Below, in pieces: positions 9,564 to 17,708 of a stretch of 64,000 nt of DNA. The notes under the pieces are model-generated. The model had not been told where the DNA came from. It saw only the letters and a list, made by a program, of their open reading frames with translations, and made no database searches. Within the stretch, counting starts at the first letter, position 1. Every line of letters starts with the position of its first letter. The stretch covers positions 1 to 64,000 of the forward strand of contig CAKZLB010000076.1 in the NCBI GenBank assembly GCA_937124965.1, in the 5' to 3' direction. Position numbers and translations under genes: made by a program. Origin of the DNA: an uncultured Bacteroidota bacterium. GTDB lineage: Bacteria > Bacteroidota > Bacteroidia > NS11-12g > UBA9320.

Positions 9564-10010
9564 TTATGTTTCACTTTCTTTCGCATACACCACAACTGAC
9601 TTGGCGACCATATCATGTATAGCATGGCGTTTTTCTTTTTTAGAAACTACAAACAACGAAATACCACCAAGAACAAGTTTAACAAAATAACGAATTATTG
9701 CAGCAACAATGTTTATGTTTTTTGACACATCAACTTGACTTTTAACCCGCAAGCCCATTATTCTGTGACCAATGGTGCCACCCAATATTGAAACCATTAA
9801 CGGATCATACAATGCAAAAATTAAAACAATAGTTATACCTCGCGCAATTGGAATTTCTTCGCCAATGGATGTAAATATTTGAGACGCTATAACTGACAAG
9901 GCTACCAAAACAAAAGAATCTGTAACCGCTGCTCGAACCCTGTCTGATACTCCAGGTATTTGATCTAACTCATCATATTCCAGAGGCCGTTTCTTTTCGT
10001 TGGTTGTCAT
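9564..10010 (-). CDS. RDD family membrane protein
   Basis: The 148-residue protein has a charged N-terminus (PGVSDRVRAAVTDS), whose R and D match the RDD signature in the first helix, and three hydrophobic helices. GGTIGHRIMGLRVKS is the second typical RDD block. RDD proteins are small inner-membrane proteins; some have been linked to ion transport. It is the first gene of a two-gene run with the 468-residue membrane protein. Confidence 0.8.
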   Translation of the reverse strand: MTTNEKKRPLEYDELDQIPGVSDRVRAAVTDSFVLVALSVIASQIFTSIGEEIPIARGITIVLIFALYDPLMVSILGGTIGHRIMGLRVKSQVDVSKNINIVAAIIRYFVKLVLGGISLFVVSKKEKRHAIHDMVAKSVVVYAKESET

Positions 10011-10080
10011 TTGATTTTAGTTTTCCCAAATTTAAGGAATTTGAGACACTATAAACATTGGCCTCAGTTGAATACCTAGA

Positions 10081-10127
10081 AACCTGAGTTCGATTCTTCT
10101 TTATAGGTTTAGAATTTCATAAAAGTC
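10081..10127 (-). repeat. Solo end of a MITE-like repeat (copy of 40751-40797)
   Basis: These 47 bases, starting AACCTGAGTTCG, are identical to the reverse complement of 40751-40797. Weaker similarity continues for about 20 bases inward (AGCGGTTT here, GGCGGTTTT there). Only one end of the element is recognisable here. Confidence 0.75.
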
Positions 10128-10211
10128 CACAGACAAAGCGGTTTGAATAATGAATTTCTAGCCGAAATTCAACCATAAAAGGTGTTTTTACTAAAACACA
10201 AACTAGCACAT

Positions 10212-10238
10212 AAAAAAAGCCCAGATTCACATCTGGGC
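10212..10238 (-). terminator. Rho-independent terminator
   Basis: On the minus strand GCCCAGAT pairs with ATCTGGGC and is followed by seven T. It lies 35 bases past the stop of the leftward gene at 10273-10671. Confidence 0.85.
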
Positions 10239-10272
10239 GGACTACAACTATTATATTTATTATTATGATGAA

Positions 10273-10671
10273 CTAATTTGAAACCGTGTAGTACACGACT
10301 ATTTGTTGGTTAATACCATCAGAAGGTTGATTTATTTGCCGCTGTATGTTTGGAACTTTCAGCATCTGAACTTCCTGATTTTGTTCTATGGTTAATTGGA
10401 CTGTGTTTGTTTTTAGAAACGAACTTGTCGAAATCATGCTATCTTTATCCTTAACTACATCAATAGAAATACATTTAAAAGTCGCAAATTCCGGTTCACC
10501 AGTAAATGTTACTGCCAACTCCTGCGTTGTTTCCTTCAGTTCTACTTGGTTTATCTGAGGAAGTCGTATTTCAAGGCTATGGCTAGCCTGATTGCTTTGT
10601 GTATATCCATACCCTACTCTCATGACAAGCAGAATTATAGTATATAATATTGGTAGTAGATATCTTTGCAT
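10273..10671 (-). CDS. Small secreted protein of unknown function
   Basis: From ATG at 10671 the product has a signal peptide (MQRYLLPILYTIILLVMRVG, then YGYTQ) and about 110 mature residues with alternating polar and hydrophobic strands. It ends in IVVYYTVSN. Its form suggests a small periplasmic beta protein. No family was recognised. An upstream in-frame ATG at 10719 would add 16 residues that do not fit a signal peptide. It has its own terminator and no obvious operon partner. Confidence 0.55.
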   Translation of the reverse strand: MQRYLLPILYTIILLVMRVGYGYTQSNQASHSLEIRLPQINQVELKETTQELAVTFTGEPEFATFKCISIDVVKDKDSMISTSSFLKTNTVQLTIEQNQEVQMLKVPNIQRQINQPSDGINQQIVVYYTVSN

Positions 10672-10806
10672 TTTTTCTTGTAAACACAAAAAAGGTGTTT
10701 TCCCTTTTTGACAATACAAGTATCAGCAGAGTAATTGGTTGATATGGTGTTTTTACGTATATGTTAAAAAAATGTACGTATAAGTTTAAAAAGCTGACCT
10801 ACGCGA

Positions 10807-11550
10807 CTATTTCTTTGATTGCATGGGAGACTGTCCATAGTAACCCTTATACGAGCGCGTAAAATAACTTAAGCTATTAAATCCTGTCTGGAAGGCAATT
10901 TCACTAAGGCTAAAATTTGTATTTTTTATTAGTTGATGAGCTTGTTTCAAACGATATTCTCTTACAAACCGTGATACAGATTTATTCGTGTTTTTCTTAA
11001 TATTCTTTTGAAGAGAAGATGGACTCATATGCATTAATTCCGCTAATTGGTCTAATTGGAGGTTTGAATTATTTAATTGTTTACTGAGCACAACTTGAAG
11101 ATTTTTCATAAACGACACATCACGGGTTTGCGATATCGGTAGTGTGTTTGTAGTAAATATTTTTTTAACTAATTCCTTCCGCGATTCAATGACGTTCCTC
11201 ACTTTCAATAGTAGTTCATCCATTGAAAACGGTTTGGAAATATAATCTATCGCTCCAAGGGTAAGACCCTTAATACGATCGCTTTCAGAATTGTTACCAC
11301 TTAGAAATAAAAAAGGAATCGAACTCGTTTTATCTTCATTTCGTATTTTCTCAGCCATGTCTAACCCCGACATGCCTGGCATCATAACATCAGACAATAT
11401 CAAATCTGGCAATATTCGTTGTGCATTGTTAAACCCACTTAAGCCGTTAGTTGAAGTGTAAACTTCATAACCGTGCAGATTCAACACATCCTCTAAGGTT
11501 TCCAACAACGTCGAATCATCTTCAACAACGAGTATTTTTGATTTGATCAT
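10807..11550 (-). CDS. Response regulator with AraC-type DNA-binding domain
   Basis: Residues 1-120 are a CheY-like receiver. The phosphoacceptor Asp lies in DLILSDVMMPGMSG, acidic residues are in VVEDDST and the conserved Lys is in YISKPFS. Residues 145-247 form an AraC/XylS double helix-turn-helix, ending with the signature LSEIAFQTGFNSLSYFTRSY. It is a transcription factor controlled by phosphorylation. It is divergent from the single-domain receiver at 11603 with about 50 bases between, and the kinase at 11951-13558 is the obvious candidate partner. Confidence 0.93.
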   Translation of the reverse strand: MIKSKILVVEDDSTLLETLEDVLNLHGYEVYTSTNGLSGFNNAQRILPDLILSDVMMPGMSGLDMAEKIRNEDKTSSIPFLFLSGNNSESDRIKGLTLGAIDYISKPFSMDELLLKVRNVIESRKELVKKIFTTNTLPISQTRDVSFMKNLQVVLSKQLNNSNLQLDQLAELMHMSPSSLQKNIKKNTNKSVSRFVREYRLKQAHQLIKNTNFSLSEIAFQTGFNSLSYFTRSYKGYYGQSPMQSKK

Positions 11551-11602
11551 GACTTACTAATTTGCAAATACGTTAGATTTGTTTGGAAAACATACATCAG
11601 AA

Positions 11603-11956
11603 ATGGCACACAAACGTATTGTTCTAATTGACGACGAAAAAGCATTACGAGAAAGTATCGCGGATTTTTTACGTATAAAAGGAAATATTGTTTTCGAAGC
11701 TTCCAATGGTGCACAAGGGCTCAAAGTTATTGAACATAACAAACCCCAAGTTGTAATTTGCGACATACTTATGCCTGAAATGGACGGATTCGAGGTATTA
11801 CAAAACGCGTCGAAACTTATTGATCGCAGCAACATCACGTGGATTGTGCTTACTGCATTAAACGATGAGGACACGAAAGAAAAATGCTTATCTTTAGGAG
11901 CACAACACTTCATAACCAAACCTTTCCGCATTAACGATTTATTAGAAATTTTATAA
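11603..11956 (+). CDS. Single-domain response regulator (CheY-like receiver)
   Basis: About 117 residues: VLIDDEKALRES holds the acidic pair, VVICDILMPEMDG the phosphoacceptor Asp, TALND the Ser/Thr position and ITKPFR the conserved Lys. There is no output domain. ATG at 11603 (MAHKRIVLIDDE) is preferred to 11579, which adds eight residues upstream of the first strand. Its 3' end overlaps the end of the convergent kinase gene by 6 bases. It may act in a phosphorelay between the kinase and the AraC-type regulator (inference). Confidence 0.9.
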   Translation: MAHKRIVLIDDEKALRESIADFLRIKGNIVFEASNGAQGLKVIEHNKPQVVICDILMPEMDGFEVLQNASKLIDRSNITWIVLTALNDEDTKEKCLSLGAQHFITKPFRINDLLEIL

Positions 11957-13558
11957 ATCATTGGGAGTTTGGTCGTAGGTAAAACAGATTTTCACCTCGG
12001 TTCCTTCATTTAACTTCGAAGTTATGTCCAAATTGCCTTGATACTTTTGAACACATTCTCGAACAATTAACAGACCAAGTCCTGTACCAACGGCAGCCCC
12101 AACATTTGAAGCACGTTTAAACGGTTTAAGAATATCATTTAATTCTGCTTCGGGAATTCCTATACCATTGTCTTTAACAATTACACAAAACGCAGATTGC
12201 TCGAAAGAAACCTTGATAGTTATCTTTGAGTGTTCATCAGAGTACTTAATAGCATTCGACAATAAATTATCCATACAAATTTGGATATCTCTGGTTGATA
12301 ATGACACTTTACGTGGATCGCCAATAACTTCAACCTGTAGAGAAACGGTGTCAGACACTAACTTGCGTTGATCTTCAACAATTTTATGGATAATAGACAC
12401 GAGATCTAACATTTCCGAAGGCATTTCTTCAAAAGATTTTGCCAAGTCTCCATACAACATTACATGGTCCATCATGGTTTTCATTGACGCAACCTCTTTT
12501 TCTATTCTATAAACGGCTTTTGTTGCAGTATCTTTAAGTGCATTCGTCGTTTTAAGTTGACTAAGTGAATACGCAAAAAGTTCTGCATTGGTTTGAATAA
12601 TTGCCAATGGGGTTCGAAATTGATGAGACGCCATGGAAACAAACTGCGTTTTCATTTCGTTTAGTTGCTTCTGATTGTTAAGCTCTTCCACTAACTTATT
12701 ACGTTCTAACTTTTCATCAGAAATATCTCGAAGAATGACCAAAATGTTTTGGGTCATGAATTCCTTAAATCCATGAATTGCAAATTGACAATTGTTACCG
12801 TGCTTTGCATGCAATGTTCCTTCTCCAGCCCATTCGCGCTCATCTGACTTCAACCACTTGTAAAATGACTCACTTGAAGCATCAATAGAAATAAGTTCTT
12901 CCATATTAACGCCAATGACATTTCCATCAGATAGTCCCGTAGATAGAAAAAACGCTTCGTTAGCGTGTTCGACTGAACGGTTTTCATTTAGTCGAATCGT
13001 AATAAATGATTTATTAACAAACTGATACCAAGCGTACCACGTTGCATATCTGTCTTGAAGATCATAATTACTCAACATTACCGAACCTGTTTCTAGGTTA
13101 GGTTCTTTTAATTTTAATAAAAGTTCTAACTCGCGCTCACGTGTCACATCTCTTACCAAACCTATCAACACTTTATGATGTTTTTTGTCTTCTCTAAACG
13201 TTGTTTTACACTCGAAATACCGCACACCTCCCTCCCTTTTGACACGATATCTTATTACATTGTTTGACTGTTGATTGATTGTAGCCCGAAAAATTAAAAA
13301 AACGCGATGCTGGTCTTCCTTATGAATAAGGTGCATCCAATCTTCAACTGTCGAAACTGATCTAGTAGCACCGTGAAGTTTTGACAATTCATTACTCCAT
13401 AAAAACTGATTGTTAGTTAAGTTATACTTCCAAAACCCAACGCCTATAGCTTCATGTAAAAATTCGTATTGGTCGAATGCCGAAACTAAAATTTGTTGAC
13501 CGTATCCTTTTTTTTGGGGTTGTTTTAAGAACTGATTGATTTTTTTTAGAATTTTCAT
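11951..13558 (-). CDS. PAS/PAS sensor histidine kinase
   Basis: The 535-residue kinase shows no membrane helices. Two PAS-type sensing regions lie around residues 30-150 (with the PAC-like RYRVKREGGVRYFECK and GLVRDVTRE) and 165-285. A coiled segment leads to the HisKA H-box SHQFRTPL. The HATPase_c boxes are N (DNLLSNAIKYS), G1 (VKDNGIGIP) and G2 (GTGLGLLIV). It is therefore a complete soluble kinase sensing an internal signal. It is convergent with the receiver gene and near the AraC-type regulator. Confidence 0.93.
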   Translation of the reverse strand: MKILKKINQFLKQPQKKGYGQQILVSAFDQYEFLHEAIGVGFWKYNLTNNQFLWSNELSKLHGATRSVSTVEDWMHLIHKEDQHRVFLIFRATINQQSNNVIRYRVKREGGVRYFECKTTFREDKKHHKVLIGLVRDVTRERELELLLKLKEPNLETGSVMLSNYDLQDRYATWYAWYQFVNKSFITIRLNENRSVEHANEAFFLSTGLSDGNVIGVNMEELISIDASSESFYKWLKSDEREWAGEGTLHAKHGNNCQFAIHGFKEFMTQNILVILRDISDEKLERNKLVEELNNQKQLNEMKTQFVSMASHQFRTPLAIIQTNAELFAYSLSQLKTTNALKDTATKAVYRIEKEVASMKTMMDHVMLYGDLAKSFEEMPSEMLDLVSIIHKIVEDQRKLVSDTVSLQVEVIGDPRKVSLSTRDIQICMDNLLSNAIKYSDEHSKITIKVSFEQSAFCVIVKDNGIGIPEAELNDILKPFKRASNVGAAVGTGLGLLIVRECVQKYQGNLDITSKLNEGTEVKICFTYDQTPNDL

Positions 13559-13635
13559 TTCGATTTGGATTTCTGAAGTGCTCTTACTTCAGATATTGTG
13601 TATCAAATGTATTAATTGAACGAATGTCGTCTGGT

Positions 13636-14268
13636 TTAATTATCTAGGGTATTCACGATATTTTGGACTTCATCAATTTTAAACCGAATATTGCGCGCAA
13701 GTCGAATAAACTCTTGTTGATATTCATCCAAAAATCCTTCAGGATTGTGTGTTGCTATACTACAATATATCACCCGTTCCTTATGTTCGTCAATTTGGTA
13801 TTTACCTATTAAAATAACGTAACTACAAACTACTTTCTCCGCTTCATAAATTTGTTGTAGCAAGCTTGTTTGCATAGTATCTGTCCAAAACAATTCATAT
13901 TCAAACTCTTCAATTTTATTCAACATTGCCTCATAATGTTCATCACCAATAACATTTACATATCTACCTGTTGCACCTACACTTATCTGAGCTTTCTCCT
14001 CATTTGAGTGTTCATATATTGCTGAAATATTAGTACCTAGTTTTTCACTTCGTGTAGCACTTAATATTAAAAAGCGAGTGGCATTAGTTTGTTGAAACAT
14101 TTGATCAACCTGTTGTTCAATGTGCTGAAAGGTATTTAGAGTAACGAAGATACCTGCAGTTGGATCACCGACTTCTGCCTTAACTTGTTTTAACTTTAAG
14201 TGGTAATACAGCACTAGTGTTAGTAGAATTAAGATAACAATAGACAGAATGTAAGGAATCACAATCAT
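13636..14268 (-). CDS. Membrane-anchored protein of unknown function
   Basis: One N-terminal helix (IPYILSIVILILLTLVLYYH) anchors a soluble domain of about 185 residues. Its mixed alpha/beta pattern (FLILSATRSEKLGTNISAIY, later VVCSYVILIGKYQ) could suggest a GAF-like sensor, but no signature is firm. It is 77 bases upstream of the histidine kinase on the same strand and may be in the same transcript, giving a possible sensory or accessory role (inference). Confidence 0.5.
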   Translation of the reverse strand: MIVIPYILSIVILILLTLVLYYHLKLKQVKAEVGDPTAGIFVTLNTFQHIEQQVDQMFQQTNATRFLILSATRSEKLGTNISAIYEHSNEEKAQISVGATGRYVNVIGDEHYEAMLNKIEEFEYELFWTDTMQTSLLQQIYEAEKVVCSYVILIGKYQIDEHKERVIYCSIATHNPEGFLDEYQQEFIRLARNIRFKIDEVQNIVNTLDN

Positions 14269-14720
14269 TTTTTATCTGAAGTAATCGCAAAGGTCATAAA
14301 TTGTTGAACTGCACGCAATATCTAATAAGATACAAAAGTATGTTATTTTATTAGCCAGATATAACTAGTTAGTGCATTTAAGTAGAAATAGTCTAAAAAG
14401 CGTAGTTCTGAGGCAAAAATCACAATAAATTGTTAGAATTGATCAAAGTCAGAACAACATTCCCTGTTGAGAAAATCAGAAAGCCAGCAGTACTAAATAA
14501 TATTTTTCGTTACACCTAACTGTTTGACTATTAAACGCTAATACCAATCTCTAGATTATCGACATTCAATCTTTTGTGGTGTTGAATGTTAAGACTCTTA
14601 CTGAACCAATATACGTTTTAGGATAAAATGCTTTTAAAATTGTTGGAAAATCTCAATGTTTTTTTAAATATCAAAATATCCATCACCTATTACATGACAT
14701 TTTATTATTGAAGGAATTGA
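14269..14720. other. AT-rich intergenic stretch, nothing recognised
   Basis: The stretch is AT-rich, with no open frame of note, no tRNA and no hairpin of the REP-like family. It separates the signalling block from the restriction-modification genes and may mark the edge of the acquired module. Confidence 0.5.
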
Positions 14721-15800
14721 CTACTTTAAAAATCTAATTTGCAAATTTAGTTTAAATAGTAGCTCATCATTTTTAATATATATTTTTCCAAAATCATGTC
14801 GTGAGCTACTTGCAGTCTCTAGTTTGGTATTTAAAAGTAAATAATCCTCAAATTCATTTCGGTTATAAATATGGTAGCACAGTATTTCACCATCTTCTTT
14901 TACTATCAAATAGCCACCTGTTGTGTCTAAGTGGCCTGTCCATACTTTTGAAGGCATCATTCCTAAAGCAATGTCTGTTAAAAATCGTTTGATTTTATAA
15001 GAATAATATGGATGGTTAGACTCCGTATTAAACTTTAGAGGATTATCTCTGGCTGTCGAGTTGACTAAATCAATAGTTTTTGTGAAACTCGAATTATAGA
15101 AATTACAGACGATTTCTGCAATTAAATTTGGAAGATAAGAGTCAATTAAAACTAGGTTGTTTCCAAAGACGGTACTTTCTGTACTTACGAATTCCAAGCC
15201 ATCCGAACTTTTTTTGATTCGTTCAAGTCTGTCTTTTATCTTACTCCTCGAGCTAATGGCATTGATCTCCTCAATTTGATTATCAGTTAAGTTCGAGTTT
15301 TTAATTCTATATATAAAGTTAGTTGTTTTGCCTGCATTTAAGAGGGTGGAGGCCCCGCCTAGCTGAGATTTAATACTAAAACCTAACTGAGGATTTGTTC
15401 CTGTTCTTTGGTCATGTATTACAATTCTAATATCACTTTTAACGCTGGACTTAGCTTTTATAGAAACACAATTAAATGAATTGATAAAACTTTCAATCTC
15501 AGGTATGGTAAAGGTTGATGAAGTTGATTCCTTCAATTTTGCAAGCAGAATAGCAGCATTTACTTTAAATGCATTAAGTGGAATTCTAAACTCTTCTTCA
15601 CTTCCTTTTATCAGGACTATGTCTGTTTCATAGCTATACACATTGGTTCCATTAAATTCGTCCCTCAAGATATGAATAATAGGAAAAACTACACTTTCGA
15701 TTTTATTTAAATCTCTATCACCCGCAAATAGTTTTTTATCAGAGATGATTTTTAAGAGAGTATAAATTTCACTCCATTCTCCTTTATTACCTCTTAACAT
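14721..15800 (-). CDS. HpaII-like type II restriction endonuclease
   Basis: The 359-residue protein resembles the HpaII endonuclease family, judged by its start (NKGEWSEIYTLLKIISDKKL, then DLNKIESVVFPII), its length near 358, and the LGFSIKSQLGGASTLLNAG segment, which carries an acidic/Lys-containing core. HpaII cuts CCGG, but the site here is inferred only from family. The gene overlaps the upstream methyltransferase gene by 14 bases, the usual compact layout of a type II pair in which protection is made first. Confidence 0.75.
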   Translation of the reverse strand: MLRGNKGEWSEIYTLLKIISDKKLFAGDRDLNKIESVVFPIIHILRDEFNGTNVYSYETDIVLIKGSEEEFRIPLNAFKVNAAILLAKLKESTSSTFTIPEIESFINSFNCVSIKAKSSVKSDIRIVIHDQRTGTNPQLGFSIKSQLGGASTLLNAGKTTNFIYRIKNSNLTDNQIEEINAISSRSKIKDRLERIKKSSDGLEFVSTESTVFGNNLVLIDSYLPNLIAEIVCNFYNSSFTKTIDLVNSTARDNPLKFNTESNHPYYSYKIKRFLTDIALGMMPSKVWTGHLDTTGGYLIVKEDGEILCYHIYNRNEFEDYLLLNTKLETASSSRHDFGKIYIKNDELLFKLNLQIRFLK

Positions 15801-17064
15801 ATTTCAAAATTCGATTTACAATTTGATCAGCTGTCGCTTGAATAGCAGGCACCGCAACAGAATTACCAAATTGCCTATAAGCAGAGGCATCTGCAACTGG
15901 GATGACAAAACCATCTGGAAAACCTTGAAGTCTAGCCCATTCCCTCGGTGTCATTTTTCTAATACCTTGTCTATTAACTTCTCCTTTTATGTGTGTGATA
16001 GGAGTAAAATCTTCCAATCTATCATCATAAACTAAATTACGCTCCCTCCCCATACCGCCACAAACGACTGCATTTGCTATTCCGTCATCAGGTATGATTT
16101 CATAACCAAATCCGTTCCCTTTACTTTTGTGTCTTTCTTTATGTTTAATGAGAGTATTTAAATAAGTGTCTGATAAGTAGTATTTTACTGAAACTATTTT
16201 TTCTTCTTTAACATCCTCAAATTTTACTTTTTCTTTTGTCGATTCGGGATATACAAAACTTTGAACGCCTAAATCGTTTCGAAAACCGACGATAAAGATT
16301 CTTTCACGATTTTGAGGAACACCAAAATTCTTGGCATTCAAGATCTGTGGTTCTGGTACAAAATAACCAAGATCATTTCTAAGTACATTTAATATCGTGG
16401 CCAGCGTCTTGCCACCATTGTGATTTCTTAAACCTTTTACATTTTCCAGAAAAATTGCTTTTGGCTGTTTTCTTTTAATAATTTTTGCAACATCAAAAAA
16501 TAAAGTACCTCTAGTATCTTCAAATCCGCCTCTTTTTCCAGCAATTGAAAACGCCTGACAAGGAAATCCAGCGCACAGGACATCGAAATCATCTGGAATA
16601 AAACTTTTAGTTTCTTCTTTTGTTATGTCCCCGAATGGAACTTCTCCAAAATTTGCAGCATAGGTTTTCTTTGCTTGCTCGTCCCATTCGCTCGTAAAAA
16701 CACATTTACCACCAAGATTTTGCATTGCAAGACGAAATCCACCTATCCCTGCAAATAAATCAACAAATTTGAATTTTGGTTTTGTAGGTGGTAAAAATGG
16801 AACATCAACCTGAGCATCAAATAACATTAGTTGTAAGGCTTCTTCTGCTGCTCTAGGCGTAATACTGTCCTTGGGGTACTTGTACTCTAAGGCTCGCCGA
16901 ACATGATTAAGTGCCTCTTTTTTATAGAAACCTGAAACCCCATTTTTATAATTATGTAAGTAGTGAGTAAAGGCAGCATGACCATATTCAGATGCCTCAA
17001 CCATCCTAATTTTGAACACTTTTCCGTTTACTTCTTCTAATGTAATTTTTTCTTTTAACTCCAT
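15787..17064 (-). CDS. DNA (cytosine-5)-methyltransferase of a type II R-M pair
   Basis: The motifs are in order: I (FVDLFAGIGGFRLA), II (SEWDEQAKKTYAANFG), IV with the catalytic Cys (AGFPCQAFSIAGK), VI (FLENVKGL), VIII (NAKNFGVPQNRERIFIVG), a target-recognition region, then IX and X (MTPREWARLQGFPD, YRQFGNSVAVP). An extra N-terminal region of about 90 residues precedes motif I, ending in EEALQLMLFDA; such extensions can carry DNA or autoregulatory contacts. Paired with the HpaII-like nuclease it should modify the same site, presumably CCGG. No separate controller or vsr gene is seen. Confidence 0.95.
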   Translation of the reverse strand: MELKEKITLEEVNGKVFKIRMVEASEYGHAAFTHYLHNYKNGVSGFYKKEALNHVRRALEYKYPKDSITPRAAEEALQLMLFDAQVDVPFLPPTKPKFKFVDLFAGIGGFRLAMQNLGGKCVFTSEWDEQAKKTYAANFGEVPFGDITKEETKSFIPDDFDVLCAGFPCQAFSIAGKRGGFEDTRGTLFFDVAKIIKRKQPKAIFLENVKGLRNHNGGKTLATILNVLRNDLGYFVPEPQILNAKNFGVPQNRERIFIVGFRNDLGVQSFVYPESTKEKVKFEDVKEEKIVSVKYYLSDTYLNTLIKHKERHKSKGNGFGYEIIPDDGIANAVVCGGMGRERNLVYDDRLEDFTPITHIKGEVNRQGIRKMTPREWARLQGFPDGFVIPVADASAYRQFGNSVAVPAIQATADQIVNRILKYVKR

Positions 17065-17397
17065 TTATTGACTTAACATAAATCAGCATTGCAAGATACC
17101 ACATCACATATTTTTCATGTACTTTTAATCAGTTGAATTACTCACAATTATGCTTAGTTGGCACCCTTACTTATAAACAAGTTGAAGTTTTATGAGGATT
17201 TTTATTCAAAAAATATAACACCAACTGACAGGTAATTTGGTTAAATCTTTGGTCAATGATAAATTAATCAATCTGCAATCTCAACTTCAAACAGATATGG
17301 ATCCAAAGCTTATCTAAAAAAATGCATAAAAAAAACTCCATCGACTGATGAAGGTTTTCCGTCAGAGGACGGACAAGAAAGCACAACATAAAACTGC
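17065..17397. other. Intergenic stretch, nothing recognised
   Basis: About 330 AT-rich bases lie between the methyltransferase start and the tRNA terminator. No supported gene or repeat was seen. It must contain the promoter for the leftward restriction-modification pair, but no clear motif was found. Confidence 0.4.
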
Positions 17398-17440
17398 TCA
17401 AAAAAAAACTGTCTCAGAAATTAATCTAAGACAGTTTCAT
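17398..17440 (-). terminator. Terminator of tRNA-His
   Basis: On the minus strand AAACTGTCT pairs with AGACAGTTT around an AT-rich loop and is followed by a long T run. It starts about 10 bases past the tRNA 3' end. Confidence 0.85.
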
Positions 17441-17447
17441 AACTCTG

Positions 17448-17522
17448 GGTGGATGACCGGGCTCGAACCGGCGACCCTCGGTACCACAAACCGATGCTCT
17501 AACCAACTGAGCTACAACCACC
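17448..17522 (-). tRNA. tRNA-His (GUG anticodon)
   Basis: The minus strand folds as a cloverleaf: GTGGTTG acceptor arm, TAGCTC D-arm start, anticodon loop TTGTGGT with GTG, and T-arm GCCGG-TTCGAGC-CCGGT. An extra G at -1 (17522) can pair with C73 (17448), the identity element of tRNA-His. CCA is not encoded; the bases after C73 are CAG. One U-U mismatch is present at acceptor pair 5-68. Confidence 0.93.
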
Positions 17523-17708
17523 GTGTTTTTTTTAAAGGGATGCAAAAATATGTCTTTTTCGATTTTTACAATACTTTTTTCTTCGATTTTGGAAAATGAT
17601 ATGTGCCCACTAAACATGTCGCTCATACCCCGCATCTATCCACATATGTGCAGAACAAAATACCAAAACCCCTATTATCAAAGTTATTTTTGAAACAATC
17701 TTTTAAAC

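Noticed and set aside
11557-11961. 134-residue frame on the minus strand
   Set aside because: It is the reverse of the CheY-like receiver gene, whose own frame has all receiver motifs.
17348-17599. Open frames across tRNA-His
   Set aside because: They read through the tRNA and its terminator, so they are chance frames.
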